Below are positions 1-5,426 of a stretch of DNA of 5,479 nt, piece by piece (the stretch's first letter is position 1; every line of letters begins with the position of its first letter). Under the pieces are notes generated by a model, which saw only the letters and a list, made by a program, of their open reading frames with translations, did no database searches and was not told the DNA's origin. The translations under genes and the position numbers were made by a program. The stretch covers positions 1-5,479 of the forward strand of contig CAMLDQ010000100.1 in the NCBI GenBank assembly GCA_946478965.1, written 5' to 3'. The DNA comes from an uncultured Methylobacillus sp. (lineage in GTDB: Bacteria; Pseudomonadota; Gammaproteobacteria; Burkholderiales; Methylophilaceae).

Positions 1-54
1 ACTTTCGTCACTACCCCCTCAAGATAGCGTGTCTACCAATTCCACCACGTCGGC
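1..54 (-). tRNA. tRNA-Leu (anticodon GAG), 3' part cut off by window edge
   Basis: Reading leftward from 54, the sequence gives a 7-nt acceptor strand (GCCGACG, 54-48), TG at positions 8-9, a D arm with a GTG/CAC stem around AATTGGTAGA, then a 5-bp anticodon stem CTATC/GGTAG closing the loop TTGAGGG. The anticodon GAG lies at 20-18 and decodes CUC/CUU leucine codons. The layout matches bacterial class II tRNA-Leu, and the bases from 10 to 1 begin the long variable arm. The T arm, acceptor 3' strand and any CCA lie beyond the window. It follows secG by 41 nt on the same strand with no terminator between, so it is probably cotranscribed and processed out of the tpiA-secG message. A secG-tRNA-Leu(GAG) neighbourhood also occurs in E. 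coli (secG-leuU), which supports the call. Confidence 0.93.
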
Positions 55-61
55 ATGCTTT

Positions 62-81
62 TCCGGGCAAACAGGCCCGGA
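62..81 (-). other. Hairpin between secG and tRNA-Leu
   Basis: On the minus strand TCCGGGC (81-75) can pair with GCCCGGA (68-62) around a six-base loop, giving a perfect 7-bp stem. It lies 14 nt after the secG stop and 7 nt before the tRNA 5' end. A-rich sequence rather than a T tract follows it, so it is not an intrinsic terminator. It could protect the secG message 3' end after RNase P cleavage or help present the tRNA precursor; both roles are inference. Confidence 0.4.
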
Positions 82-95
82 CTGTGTACATCAAA

Positions 96-443
96 TTACT
101 GAGGAACTTCCTTCGTCTTGGCAGGCACCACCGGCTGCCCGGCATCTTCCGTCTTGCTTGCTGCCGGAGCCGTGGTCGCAACCGGCGCTTTAACCACGCT
201 GGAATGCTTGCCGCCATGCCCAGAAAAATATGCCAACGTCATGCTTGTGATAAAGAACACCGCCACCATGCCCGCCGTCGCACGGCTAAGGAGGTTGGCC
301 GAACCACTGACACCGAACAGACTGCCGGACGCACCGCTCCCGAAAGCAGCGCCCATATCGGCACCCTTGCCGTGCTGCAACAGCACGAGACCGATCACGG
401 CGAGCGCCGCAATCACATGAATTACCCAAACAATAGTTTCCAT
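96..443 (-). CDS. secG: Protein translocase subunit SecG
   Basis: SecG is the small accessory subunit of the SecYEG channel in the inner membrane and assists SecA-driven export. The 115-residue product has the family layout: a first membrane segment (about residues 4-22), a conserved polar cytoplasmic loop starting LLQHGKGADMGAAFG and running through SGSLFG and LLSRATA, and a second membrane segment (about 55-73). A poorly conserved Ala/Pro/Lys-rich tail follows. E. coli SecG is of similar size (110 residues). I chose ATG at 443; the frame could open one codon earlier at a TTG (446), but GAGTAGGG (455-448) is a reasonable ribosome binding site for the ATG. Only 12 nt separate it from the tpiA stop, so the two are almost certainly cotranscribed. 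The tRNA-Leu follows. No promoter of its own was seen. Confidence 0.95.
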   Translation of the reverse strand: METIVWVIHVIAALAVIGLVLLQHGKGADMGAAFGSGASGSLFGVSGSANLLSRATAGMVAVFFITSMTLAYFSGHGGKHSSVVKAPVATTAPAASKTEDAGQPVVPAKTKEVPQ

Positions 444-455
444 CAAACCCTACTC

Positions 456-1208
456 TTAATTTGCCGCACGGCAGATTGCAATGAATTCTTCAGCCACCAA
501 CGAGGCATGCCCAACCAGCGCCCCATCGATATCCGGCATAGACAGCAATTGTGCCGCATTTGCGACTCGAACGCTACCCCCATGAAGGATTCTGAGCTTG
601 GCCGCAGCCACTTTGTCCAGCCGCGCAACGCGATCCCGGATAAAGGCATGCACGGCTTGCGCCTTCTGCGGCGTAGCGCCGCGACCGGTTCCGATCGCCC
701 AGACCGGCTCATAAGCAAGCACGCCCTGACACAGCCCTTTCGGTCCGATCCGGTTCAGCACTGCATCCAGCTGCCGTGCCACCACTTCCTCCGCCAAACC
801 GGCCTCGTGCTCCTCCCGCGTTTCGCCAACGCAGAAGATCGGCTTCATGCCATCATTGAGCGCCGCCTCGAACTTGGCCGCCACCACCGGATCGCTTTCG
901 TTGCAGAGCTCGCGCCGCTCCGAATGCCCGATGATGACGTAGCTGCAACCGAAATCGACCAGCATGTGCGGCGCCACCGAACCGGTAAACGCGCCCGCCT
1001 CGAACTGGCTCATGTTCTGCGCGCCCCAGGTGATGTTGCTATCTCGCAGCAAAGCCTGCGCCTGAAACAGATACGGCGTCGGCACGCACACGGCGTAATC
1101 GGCATTACGATAGTCGTGCAAACCGGCCATCAGCGCTTCCAGCAGAACCTTGTTGGATTCAAGGTTTCCGTACATCTTCCAGTTGCCAACCACCAGCTTG
1201 CGACGCAT
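456..1208 (-). CDS. tpiA: Triosephosphate isomerase (TPI)
   Basis: Interconverts dihydroxyacetone phosphate and glyceraldehyde 3-phosphate in cytosolic glycolysis/gluconeogenesis. The 250-residue product is of normal length and keeps the catalytic set: Asn9 and Lys11 in GNWKM, His95 in IIGHSERR, and Glu167 in [11 protein letters not shown], whose last residues form the flexible lid loop. GGSV (210-213) supplies part of the phosphate site. The frame opens earlier at a TTG (1238), but ATG at 1208 gives the canonical [12 protein letters not shown] start. That ATG lies about 23 nt below the predicted transcription start, has a modest AAAGAG five bases upstream, and the upstream TTG falls inside the -10 box. 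Three departures from consensus stand out: His234 where the second glycine of VGGASL is expected, His209 where LYGGS has Tyr, and Ser77 where TGE has Glu. The core catalytic residues are intact, so activity is still expected. secG follows after 12 nt. Confidence 0.97.
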   Translation of the reverse strand: MRRKLVVGNWKMYGNLESNKVLLEALMAGLHDYRNADYAVCVPTPYLFQAQALLRDSNITWGAQNMSQFEAGAFTGSVAPHMLVDFGCSYVIIGHSERRELCNESDPVVAAKFEAALNDGMKPIFCVGETREEHEAGLAEEVVARQLDAVLNRIGPKGLCQGVLAYEPVWAIGTGRGATPQKAQAVHAFIRDRVARLDKVAAAKLRILHGGSVRVANAAQLLSMPDIDGALVGHASLVAEEFIAICRAAN

Positions 1209-1237
1209 CTGCGCTCTTTCGCACCCAAAACCGAACA

Positions 1238-1266
1238 ATGATACCGACCAGAGCGATGGTGGTCAA
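1238..1266 (-). promoter_or_regulatory. Sigma70-type promoter for tpiA-secG-tRNA-Leu
   Basis: On the minus strand the -35 box TTGACC (1266-1261) is followed by exactly 17 nt and the -10 box TATCAT (1243-1238). Each differs from consensus at one base. The expected start is near 1231, leaving a leader of about 23 nt before the tpiA ATG. The promoter lies just below the cysK terminator, as expected for an independent transcription unit. Activity is inferred from sequence only. Confidence 0.8.
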
Positions 1267-1281
1267 AAGCAAATCGGTTTT

Positions 1282-1296
1282 CCGGCAGCCTGCCGG
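1282..1296. repeat. 15-bp inverted repeat upstream of the tpiA promoter
   Basis: CCGGCA (1282-1287) and TGCCGG (1291-1296) form a perfect 6-bp inverted repeat with a 3-bp centre. The centre (1289) is about 58 bp upstream of the predicted tpiA start, a common place for an activator site. It could equally be a chance GC-rich palindrome; no known operator consensus was recognised. It lacks a T tract on either strand, so it is not a terminator. Confidence 0.35.
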
Positions 1297-1353
1297 CGCA
1301 CTCCTCCGCGCTTTTGGAGCATGAAAAAAACTGTGCGCGAAGGCCGAACTCGC

Positions 1354-1386
1354 AAAAAAATCGGCGCCCATAACAACCGGGCGCCG
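1354..1386 (-). terminator. Intrinsic terminator of cysK
   Basis: On the minus strand CGGCGCCC (1386-1379) pairs perfectly with GGGCGCCG (1369-1362) around a 9-nt loop. After a single A comes a run of seven T residues (1360-1354). It begins 21 nt after the cysK stop codon. The strong 8-bp GC stem plus uninterrupted T tract is a textbook rho-independent terminator. Confidence 0.93.
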
Positions 1387-1407
1387 GTGATTACCGCGAC
1401 GCGCGCA

Positions 1408-2382
1408 TCAGGTCGCGAGCCCCTGGGCATCGAACATGCCCTCGAACAGGACGGAACTGAGATAGCGCTCCCCTGAATCCGGCAGGATGACAACAATGGT
1501 CTTACCTGCATTTTCCGGTTTTTTCGCCTGCCGCACGGCCGCTGCCGCCGCAGCACCGCAGGAAATGCCGGACAGGATGCCCTCTTCCCTGGCGAGCCGG
1601 CGCGCATATTCGACCGCCTCCTCATTGCTCACCTGTTCGACCGCGTCGATCAGGGACAAATCCGTATTGTCCGGCACAAAGCCGGCACCGATCCCCTGGA
1701 TCTTGTGCGGCCCGGGTTTGAGTTCCTGCCCAGCAAGCTTTTGCGAAAGCACCGGACTGGCGGAAGGTTCCACCGCAACACTCAGGATAGCCTTGCCCCG
1801 GACCTGCTTGATATAGCGCGAAACCCCGGTGATGGTGCCGCCGGTACCCACTCCCGCCACGAAGATATCGATCTTGCCTTCGGTATCCTCCCAGATTTCC
1901 GGCCCTGTGGTCGTCTCGTGTATCGCCGGATTGGCCGGATTCTTGAACTGCTGCAATAGAACATACCGATCCGTATTCGATGCGGCGATTTCCTCCGCCT
2001 TTTCGATCGCCCCCTTCATGCCGCGCGGACCTTCGGTCAGCACCAGCTTGGCGCCATAGGCTGCCAGCAGCTTGCGTCGCTCGATACTCATCGTTTCCGG
2101 CATCGTCAGGGTGATGGGTATGCCACGGGCCGCCGCCACGAACGCCAGCGCAATCCCGGTATTGCCGCTGGTCGGCTCCACAATTTCCTTGCCCGGCCCC
2201 AGCAAGCCGCGCTTTTCCGCATCCCAGATCATGGCCGCGCCGATACGGCACTTGACCGAATATCCCGGGTTGCGCCCCTCGATCTTGGCCAGCACCGTCG
2301 CATGCGCGCCATCAGTGATGCGATTGAGCTTTACCAGCGGCGTACGGCCGATGGACAGCGAATTGTCCTCAAAAACATTCAT
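1408..2382 (-). CDS. cysK: Cysteine synthase A (O-acetylserine sulfhydrylase)
   Basis: PLP-dependent enzyme that makes L-cysteine and acetate from O-acetyl-L-serine and sulfide, the last step of sulfate assimilation in the cytosol. The 324-residue product shows the fold-type II pattern in order: [12 protein letters not shown] near the N-terminus, the PLP lysine Lys44 in YSVKCRIG, the substrate loop TSGNTG (71-76), the PLP phosphate-binding loop GVGTGGT (177-183), [11 protein letters not shown] (227-237), GISCGAA (272-278) and PDSGERYLS (301-309). The [11 protein letters not shown] segment and overall length favour CysK over CysM, though enzymes of this group are sometimes labelled CysM. ATG at 2382 is well supported by AGGAG six bases upstream. 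It is flanked by its own promoter and a strong terminator, so it is probably monocistronic. CysK commonly binds serine acetyltransferase CysE; no cysE is in view. Confidence 0.96.
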   Translation of the reverse strand: MNVFEDNSLSIGRTPLVKLNRITDGAHATVLAKIEGRNPGYSVKCRIGAAMIWDAEKRGLLGPGKEIVEPTSGNTGIALAFVAAARGIPITLTMPETMSIERRKLLAAYGAKLVLTEGPRGMKGAIEKAEEIAASNTDRYVLLQQFKNPANPAIHETTTGPEIWEDTEGKIDIFVAGVGTGGTITGVSRYIKQVRGKAILSVAVEPSASPVLSQKLAGQELKPGPHKIQGIGAGFVPDNTDLSLIDAVEQVSNEEAVEYARRLAREEGILSGISCGAAAAAAVRQAKKPENAGKTIVVILPDSGERYLSSVLFEGMFDAQGLAT

Positions 2383-2388
2383 TAATAT

Positions 2389-2393
2389 CTCCT
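2389..2393 (-). promoter_or_regulatory. Ribosome binding site of cysK
   Basis: AGGAG on the minus strand, six A/T bases before the ATG at 2382. It is the best-formed Shine-Dalgarno site among the confidently called genes and fixes the cysK start. Confidence 0.85.
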
Positions 2394-2453
2394 GATACTT
2401 CCGATCCCGAACAAGAAAGAATATGCGTCGAAGCGTTTTCCGCAGCTCTCGTA

Positions 2454-2467
2454 TTGCGCCGGCAATT
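2454..2467 (-). other. Small hairpin at the 5' end of the predicted cysK leader
   Basis: ATTGC (2467-2463) can pair with GCAAT (2458-2454) around CGGC, only about five bases below the predicted transcription start. It may stabilise the message 5' end. The rest of the roughly 90-nt leader contains only a weak 3-bp GCG/CGC hairpin near 2432-2442. No known riboswitch or attenuator pattern was recognised. Confidence 0.3.
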
Positions 2468-2478
2468 GTGCTGAAGGC

Positions 2479-2507
2479 ACTCTAGGGCCGACCCCGACCA
2501 GTGTCAA
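2479..2507 (-). promoter_or_regulatory. Sigma70-type promoter for cysK
   Basis: On the minus strand a perfect -35 box TTGACA (2507-2502) is followed by 17 nt and TAGAGT (2484-2479), which matches four of six -10 positions. The likely start is near A2472, giving a leader of about 90 nt. The weak -10 with a perfect -35 would suit either constitutive or activator-assisted expression. No CysB site could be identified with confidence. Confidence 0.7.
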
Positions 2508-2547
2508 TCCCGCATCAGCCACAAGGAACTACCGGCGGCGCAACGAT

Positions 2548-3291
2548 TCACCAATAACTCTCCAGCGTAATCTGTCCGGGGTCTTTGCGACGATGCTTTT
2601 TCAGTCCACGTGCCGCCAGGCATTGCGTCACATCCGTTACCATGGCCGGGTTTCCGCATAACGCAAATTGACTGTCCTGAGACGTAATCCGCAGACCGGC
2701 ACGCTGCTCCAGCATGCCATTCTCGATAGCCTGGGGAATGCGGCCCGGCAGTGCGAAATCGCTGGCTTCGCGGCTGATGAAGGGGATATAGGCGAAGCGA
2801 TTACCACGCAAAGCCGCAATCTCGGCAATGCGCGCTTGATAATTCAGTTCAGCCTGCGTACGTACCGCATAGACCAGTACCACTTTTTCGAAGCGATCCC
2901 ACGCGCGCCCTTCGTCCAGCAACGCGAGGAATGGCCCCACTCCGGTCCCTGTCGCCATCAGCCACAGATGTCGGCCCGGCGGAATCTCGTCCAGCACCAT
3001 GAAACCAGTTGCCCGTGGGGCGACCAGAATGCCATCCCCCGCCTCCAGCTCGATCAGGGCCGTAGTGAGGCGGCCGCCGGGAACATGGATGAAATAGATT
3101 TCCAGCAGCCTCTGCTGCGGCGGATTCAGCAGCGAATACGGTCTACCAACGATTTCGCCTTCCAGTTCCAGTCCTACCTTGACGAACTGGCCGGCCTGAT
3201 GCGGTTCCAACTCGGCTTCGATATAAAGCGAGTGCAGTTTCTCGTTCCAGCGCTTGTGCGCCACTACCTTACCCGGATTCCAGGCTGCCAT
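2548..3291 (-). CDS. fpr: Ferredoxin/flavodoxin--NADP+ reductase (E. coli Fpr type)
   Basis: FAD enzyme of the cytosol that moves electrons between NADPH and ferredoxin or flavodoxin, supplying reductant for Fe-S cluster and radical enzymes and for oxidative-stress defence. The 247-residue product has an N-terminal FAD domain with the FAD motif RPYS (50-53) and the following PGGRLTTAL (71-79). A C-terminal NADP domain follows, with GTGVGP (115-120), the VYAVRTQAELNY stretch (140-151), ISRE (172-175) and CGNP (212-215). Its length nearly equals E. coli Fpr (248) and it ends in SYW, as E. coli-type enzymes end in an aromatic residue that stacks on FAD. ATG at 3291 follows GAGGGGG with a four-base spacer. 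It lies between the long recJ-side gap and cysK. No clear promoter was found upstream and no intrinsic terminator downstream, so some readthrough toward cysK is possible. Confidence 0.95.
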   Translation of the reverse strand: MAAWNPGKVVAHKRWNEKLHSLYIEAELEPHQAGQFVKVGLELEGEIVGRPYSLLNPPQQRLLEIYFIHVPGGRLTTALIELEAGDGILVAPRATGFMVLDEIPPGRHLWLMATGTGVGPFLALLDEGRAWDRFEKVVLVYAVRTQAELNYQARIAEIAALRGNRFAYIPFISREASDFALPGRIPQAIENGMLEQRAGLRITSQDSQFALCGNPAMVTDVTQCLAARGLKKHRRKDPGQITLESYW

Positions 3292-3305
3292 GCGACCCCC
3301 TCATT

Positions 3306-3327
3306 GCCCCGAAAGGCGTGCCGGGGC
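3306..3327 (-). other. Leader hairpin abutting the fpr ribosome binding site
   Basis: On the minus strand GCCCCG (3327-3322) pairs with CGGGGC (3311-3306) around a 10-nt loop, ending three bases before the fpr Shine-Dalgarno GAGGGGG (3302-3296). The C-rich 5' arm could alternatively pair with the G-run of the Shine-Dalgarno. No T tract follows, so it is not a terminator. A regulatory role is inference. Confidence 0.4.
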
Positions 3328-3450
3328 TGTCTAAACCTCAGTGCAGCATAGCAGGATATGCCATCCCAGGAGAGCGGAACTTCGCGGAATAGCATCGGTC
3401 ACAAAAATGTCGTTCGTTTCATTCGGGGCATCGTCCCTAGAGTCCCATTC

Positions 3451-3463
3451 GCGCCGCAGGCGC
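3451..3463. other. Short GC-rich hairpin in the recJ-fpr gap
   Basis: GCGCC (3451-3455) and GGCGC (3459-3463) form a 5-bp inverted repeat with a three-base loop. Neither strand has a T tract after it, so it is not an intrinsic terminator. It may be part of an untranslated RNA or leader, or chance. Confidence 0.3.
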
Positions 3464-3498
3464 ACGACTACTAACAAACTCGGCGACCGACAGGCTCC

Positions 3499-3522
3499 AC
3501 CCGCTGCAAGCCGATAGCGGGT
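3499..3522. other. 7-bp perfect hairpin in the recJ-fpr gap
   Basis: ACCCGCT (3499-3505) and AGCGGGT (3516-3522) are perfect inverted repeats around a 10-base loop. No T tract follows on either strand. It lies 23 bp upstream of the GAGGAGG that precedes the plus-strand small reading frame, and about 210 bp upstream of fpr on the minus strand. It is the strongest structure in this gap, but its role is unknown. Confidence 0.4.
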
Positions 3523-3555
3523 CGTTTCCGACTGCAATGAATCCGAGGAGGTCGA

Positions 3556-3732
3556 ATGGCTACCAACACGCCCTTCGAGTATGAACATCACCCGTTCCAA
3601 CCGGCACCGATTGCCGCGCCCAGCGCAGGCACGCAGCGACTTCACCGCTGGCGGCATGGCGACCGGGACCGTCGGCGCACGGCTCGCGGTCCGTCCCACC
3701 CCTATCCGGGTGAGCGCCGCGCCAGCGCCTGA
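3556..3732 (+). CDS. Possible small protein, 58 codons, unrecognised
   Basis: This is a doubtful plus-strand frame, opposite in direction to every other gene here. ATG at 3556 is preceded by GAGGAGG (3545-3551) with a four-base spacer, a strong Shine-Dalgarno match though slightly close. The predicted peptide begins MATNTPFEYEHHPFQPAPIA and then becomes very rich in Arg, His, Pro and Gly, with no membrane segment, signal peptide or domain I recognise. By eye roughly 70% of third codon positions are G or C, which fits the window but does not prove coding. The last 31 bp overlap the 3' end of recJ in a convergent arrangement. No good promoter was seen upstream. It could be a real small gene, the 5' remnant of a decayed gene whose frame shifts around residue 25, or chance. 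Confidence 0.25.
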   Translation: MATNTPFEYEHHPFQPAPIAAPSAGTQRLHRWRHGDRDRRRTARGPSHPYPGERRASA

Positions 3733-5426
3733 TCGCCAGACGGTTCCCAGTAGCGCACGATCAGCTGCACCGACCGACTACCGTTATACTCGTTGACGGC
3801 CAGGCGGTAGACTGCGCGAATCCGGGCAGGTGCCGTGTCGGTACTGTTGAAGAAGATCGCATCGAAACGGCGACCGCCGCTCTCGAGACGCAGCTTGAGA
3901 TGCCGCTCGCCGACGATGCGCTGCTCGATCACATGAAAATCATCGTCGAATTCGGGCGCGGCGAAACCCTGTCCCCACACCTGCTGCTCCAGTTGCTCCG
4001 CCAAGTTCAGATCGATCGCGCCCGGCGCGACCGCGCCGTCGGTTTCCAGCACGGCCTCCAGGTCGGCTGGTGTCAGCAGAGAGCGTACGATTGCCTCGAA
4101 GGCCTCCGAGAAGCGGCCGAGCTCGGTCTCCACAATCGTCAGCCCGGCAGCCATCGCATGCCCTCCGAACCGCAACAGCAGATCGGGGTGGCGCTTGGAC
4201 ACGAGATCGAGCGCATCGCGCAGATGCAGTCCGGGAATGGAACGCCCGGAACCCTTGAGCGTGCCGTCGCCCGCCTGGGCGAAGGCGATCACTGGCCGAT
4301 GCAGGCGCTCCTTGATGCGCGACGCGAGAATGCCGATCACGCCCTGATGCCATTCCGGTTCGTACAGGCTGACGCTGTAACGCTCGCCTGCCTCGAACGC
4401 TTCCAGTCCAATCAGCGCCGACTCATGCATATCCGCCTCAATCTCACGTCGTTCGCGATTGAGGGCATCCAGTTGCCGGGCCAGCACCAAAGCCTCGCTC
4501 ATATCCGTGGACAAAAGACAGGCGATCCCCAGCGACATGTCCTGCAGGCGTCCCGCCGCATTCAACCGAGGGCCGGCACCAAAGCCGAAATCCTGCGCCG
4601 TAGCGCGCCGCGGATCGCGTCCGGCCACCCTTAGCAGAGCCTCCACACCGGGGCTGGCTTTGCCGGCACGAATGCGCCGTAATCCCTGTTCGACCAGAAT
4701 CCGGTTATTGTCGTCCAGTCGCACCAAGTCGGCCACCGTACCCAATGCCACCAGATCCAGCAGTTCGGTCAGGTTGGGCTCCGGCTGCGCGGCGTACGCA
4801 CCGCGGGCACGCAATTCGCCCCGCAACGCCAGCATCAGGTAAAAAGCAACGCCGACGCCGGCCAGGTGCTTACTGGGGAAATCGCAGCCCGGTTGATTCG
4901 GGTTGACGATACAGGCAGCATCCGGCAACGCATCGCCCGGCAGATGGTGGTCGGTCACCAGTACGGCAATCCCCAGGGCGTTGGCGGCGCGCACGCCGTC
5001 CACGCTGGCGATGCCGTTATCCACGGTAATGATGAAGTCGGGGCTGCGCTGCGCGGCCAAAGCAACGATTTCCGGCGTCAATCCGTAACCGTATTCGAAG
5101 CGATTCGGCACCAGGTAATCGACGATACCGCCCATCATCCGCAGGCCGCGCACGCTGACCGCACACGCCGTGGCACCGTCGCTGTCGTAATCGGCCACAA
5201 CCAGCAGGCGCTTGCTCTGGGCGATTGCATCCGCCAGGATGGCGGCCATCCGCCCGATATTCTTCATTTGTGCCGGCGGGATCAGCCCGGCCAGGGAACA
5301 TTCCAGTTGTACTGGGGAAACAATGCCGCGTGCGGCCAGGATACGCGCCAGCACCGGATGACGACCGGACTGGCGTAGCGCGGCCGCGGCATTTTCCGGG
5401 AACGATCGCGTGACGATGCTAGCCAA
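3702..5426 (-). CDS. recJ: Single-stranded-DNA-specific exonuclease RecJ
   Basis: RecJ degrades single-stranded DNA 5' to 3' in the cytosol and acts in RecF-pathway recombination, base-excision and mismatch repair. With a TTG start at 5426 the product is 574 residues, close to E. coli RecJ (577). The DHH domain carries metal-binding motifs ADYDSDGAT (Asp79, Asp81, Asp83), TVDNGI (Asp136), TDHH (158-161) and GTVAD (Asp233). The DHHA1 part has WHQGVIG (359-365), GRSIPG (394-399) and RFGGHAMAAG (419-428), followed by a C-terminal OB-like region with HLKLRL (509-514). The same frame has a GTG at 5450, eight codons earlier, and is open to the window edge, but GGGAG (5438-5434) sits seven bases before the TTG and the resulting MASIVTRSFP start resembles the usual RecJ N-terminus. 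The stop is TAG (3704-3702). No intrinsic terminator follows. All catalytic residues seem present. Confidence 0.96.
   Translation of the reverse strand: MASIVTRSFPENAAAALRQSGRHPVLARILAARGIVSPVQLECSLAGLIPPAQMKNIGRMAAILADAIAQSKRLLVVADYDSDGATACAVSVRGLRMMGGIVDYLVPNRFEYGYGLTPEIVALAAQRSPDFIITVDNGIASVDGVRAANALGIAVLVTDHHLPGDALPDAACIVNPNQPGCDFPSKHLAGVGVAFYLMLALRGELRARGAYAAQPEPNLTELLDLVALGTVADLVRLDDNNRILVEQGLRRIRAGKASPGVEALLRVAGRDPRRATAQDFGFGAGPRLNAAGRLQDMSLGIACLLSTDMSEALVLARQLDALNRERREIEADMHESALIGLEAFEAGERYSVSLYEPEWHQGVIGILASRIKERLHRPVIAFAQAGDGTLKGSGRSIPGLHLRDALDLVSKRHPDLLLRFGGHAMAAGLTIVETELGRFSEAFEAIVRSLLTPADLEAVLETDGAVAPGAIDLNLAEQLEQQVWGQGFAAPEFDDDFHVIEQRIVGERHLKLRLESGGRRFDAIFFNSTDTAPARIRAVYRLAVNEYNGSRSVQLIVRYWEPSGDQALARRSPG

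Larger units (their letters stand above)
3292..3701. other. 410-bp recJ-fpr intergenic region
   Basis: This is by far the longest gap without a confidently called gene in the window. It holds the fpr ribosome binding site and leader hairpin (3296-3327), a short GC hairpin at 3451-3463 and a 7-bp hairpin at 3499-3522. A weak stem-loop (3666-3692) lies just past the recJ stop, without a T tract. A possible plus-strand small reading frame starts at 3556. No convincing sigma70 promoter for fpr was found: candidate -10 boxes TATGCT (3350-3345) and TATCCT (3358-3353) lack a matching -35. No rRNA, tRNA, insertion-sequence end or direct-repeat array was seen. Confidence 0.6.

Noticed and set aside
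84..1241. Long plus-strand reading frame (385 codons) running antisense through secG and tpiA.
   Set aside because: The opposite strand encodes two well-recognised proteins with intact motifs; the antisense product is Arg/His-rich, has no recognisable domain, and is explained by GC-rich codon bias.
1244..2501. CTGGTCGG shared by the spacers of the tpiA promoter (1251-1244) and the cysK promoter (2501-2494).
   Set aside because: It sits next to the -10 box in one and next to the -35 box in the other, so the register differs; an eight-base match is likely chance.
3351..3363. TGGCATATCCTGC on the minus strand, resembling a sigma54 -24/-12 promoter for fpr.
   Set aside because: The GG and GC dinucleotides are two bases too close together for a sigma54 site.
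3470..3530. CTAACAAACTCGGCGA followed by a hairpin, superficially like an integron attC site.
   Set aside because: The matching GTTRRRY-type core is absent at the other end, and there is no cassette or integrase context.
3331..3699. Minus-strand frame of 122 codons filling the recJ-fpr gap, starting at a GTG just after the recJ stop.
   Set aside because: No convincing ribosome binding site at the GTG, no recognisable domain, and a composition unlike the neighbouring proteins; I could not support it as a gene.
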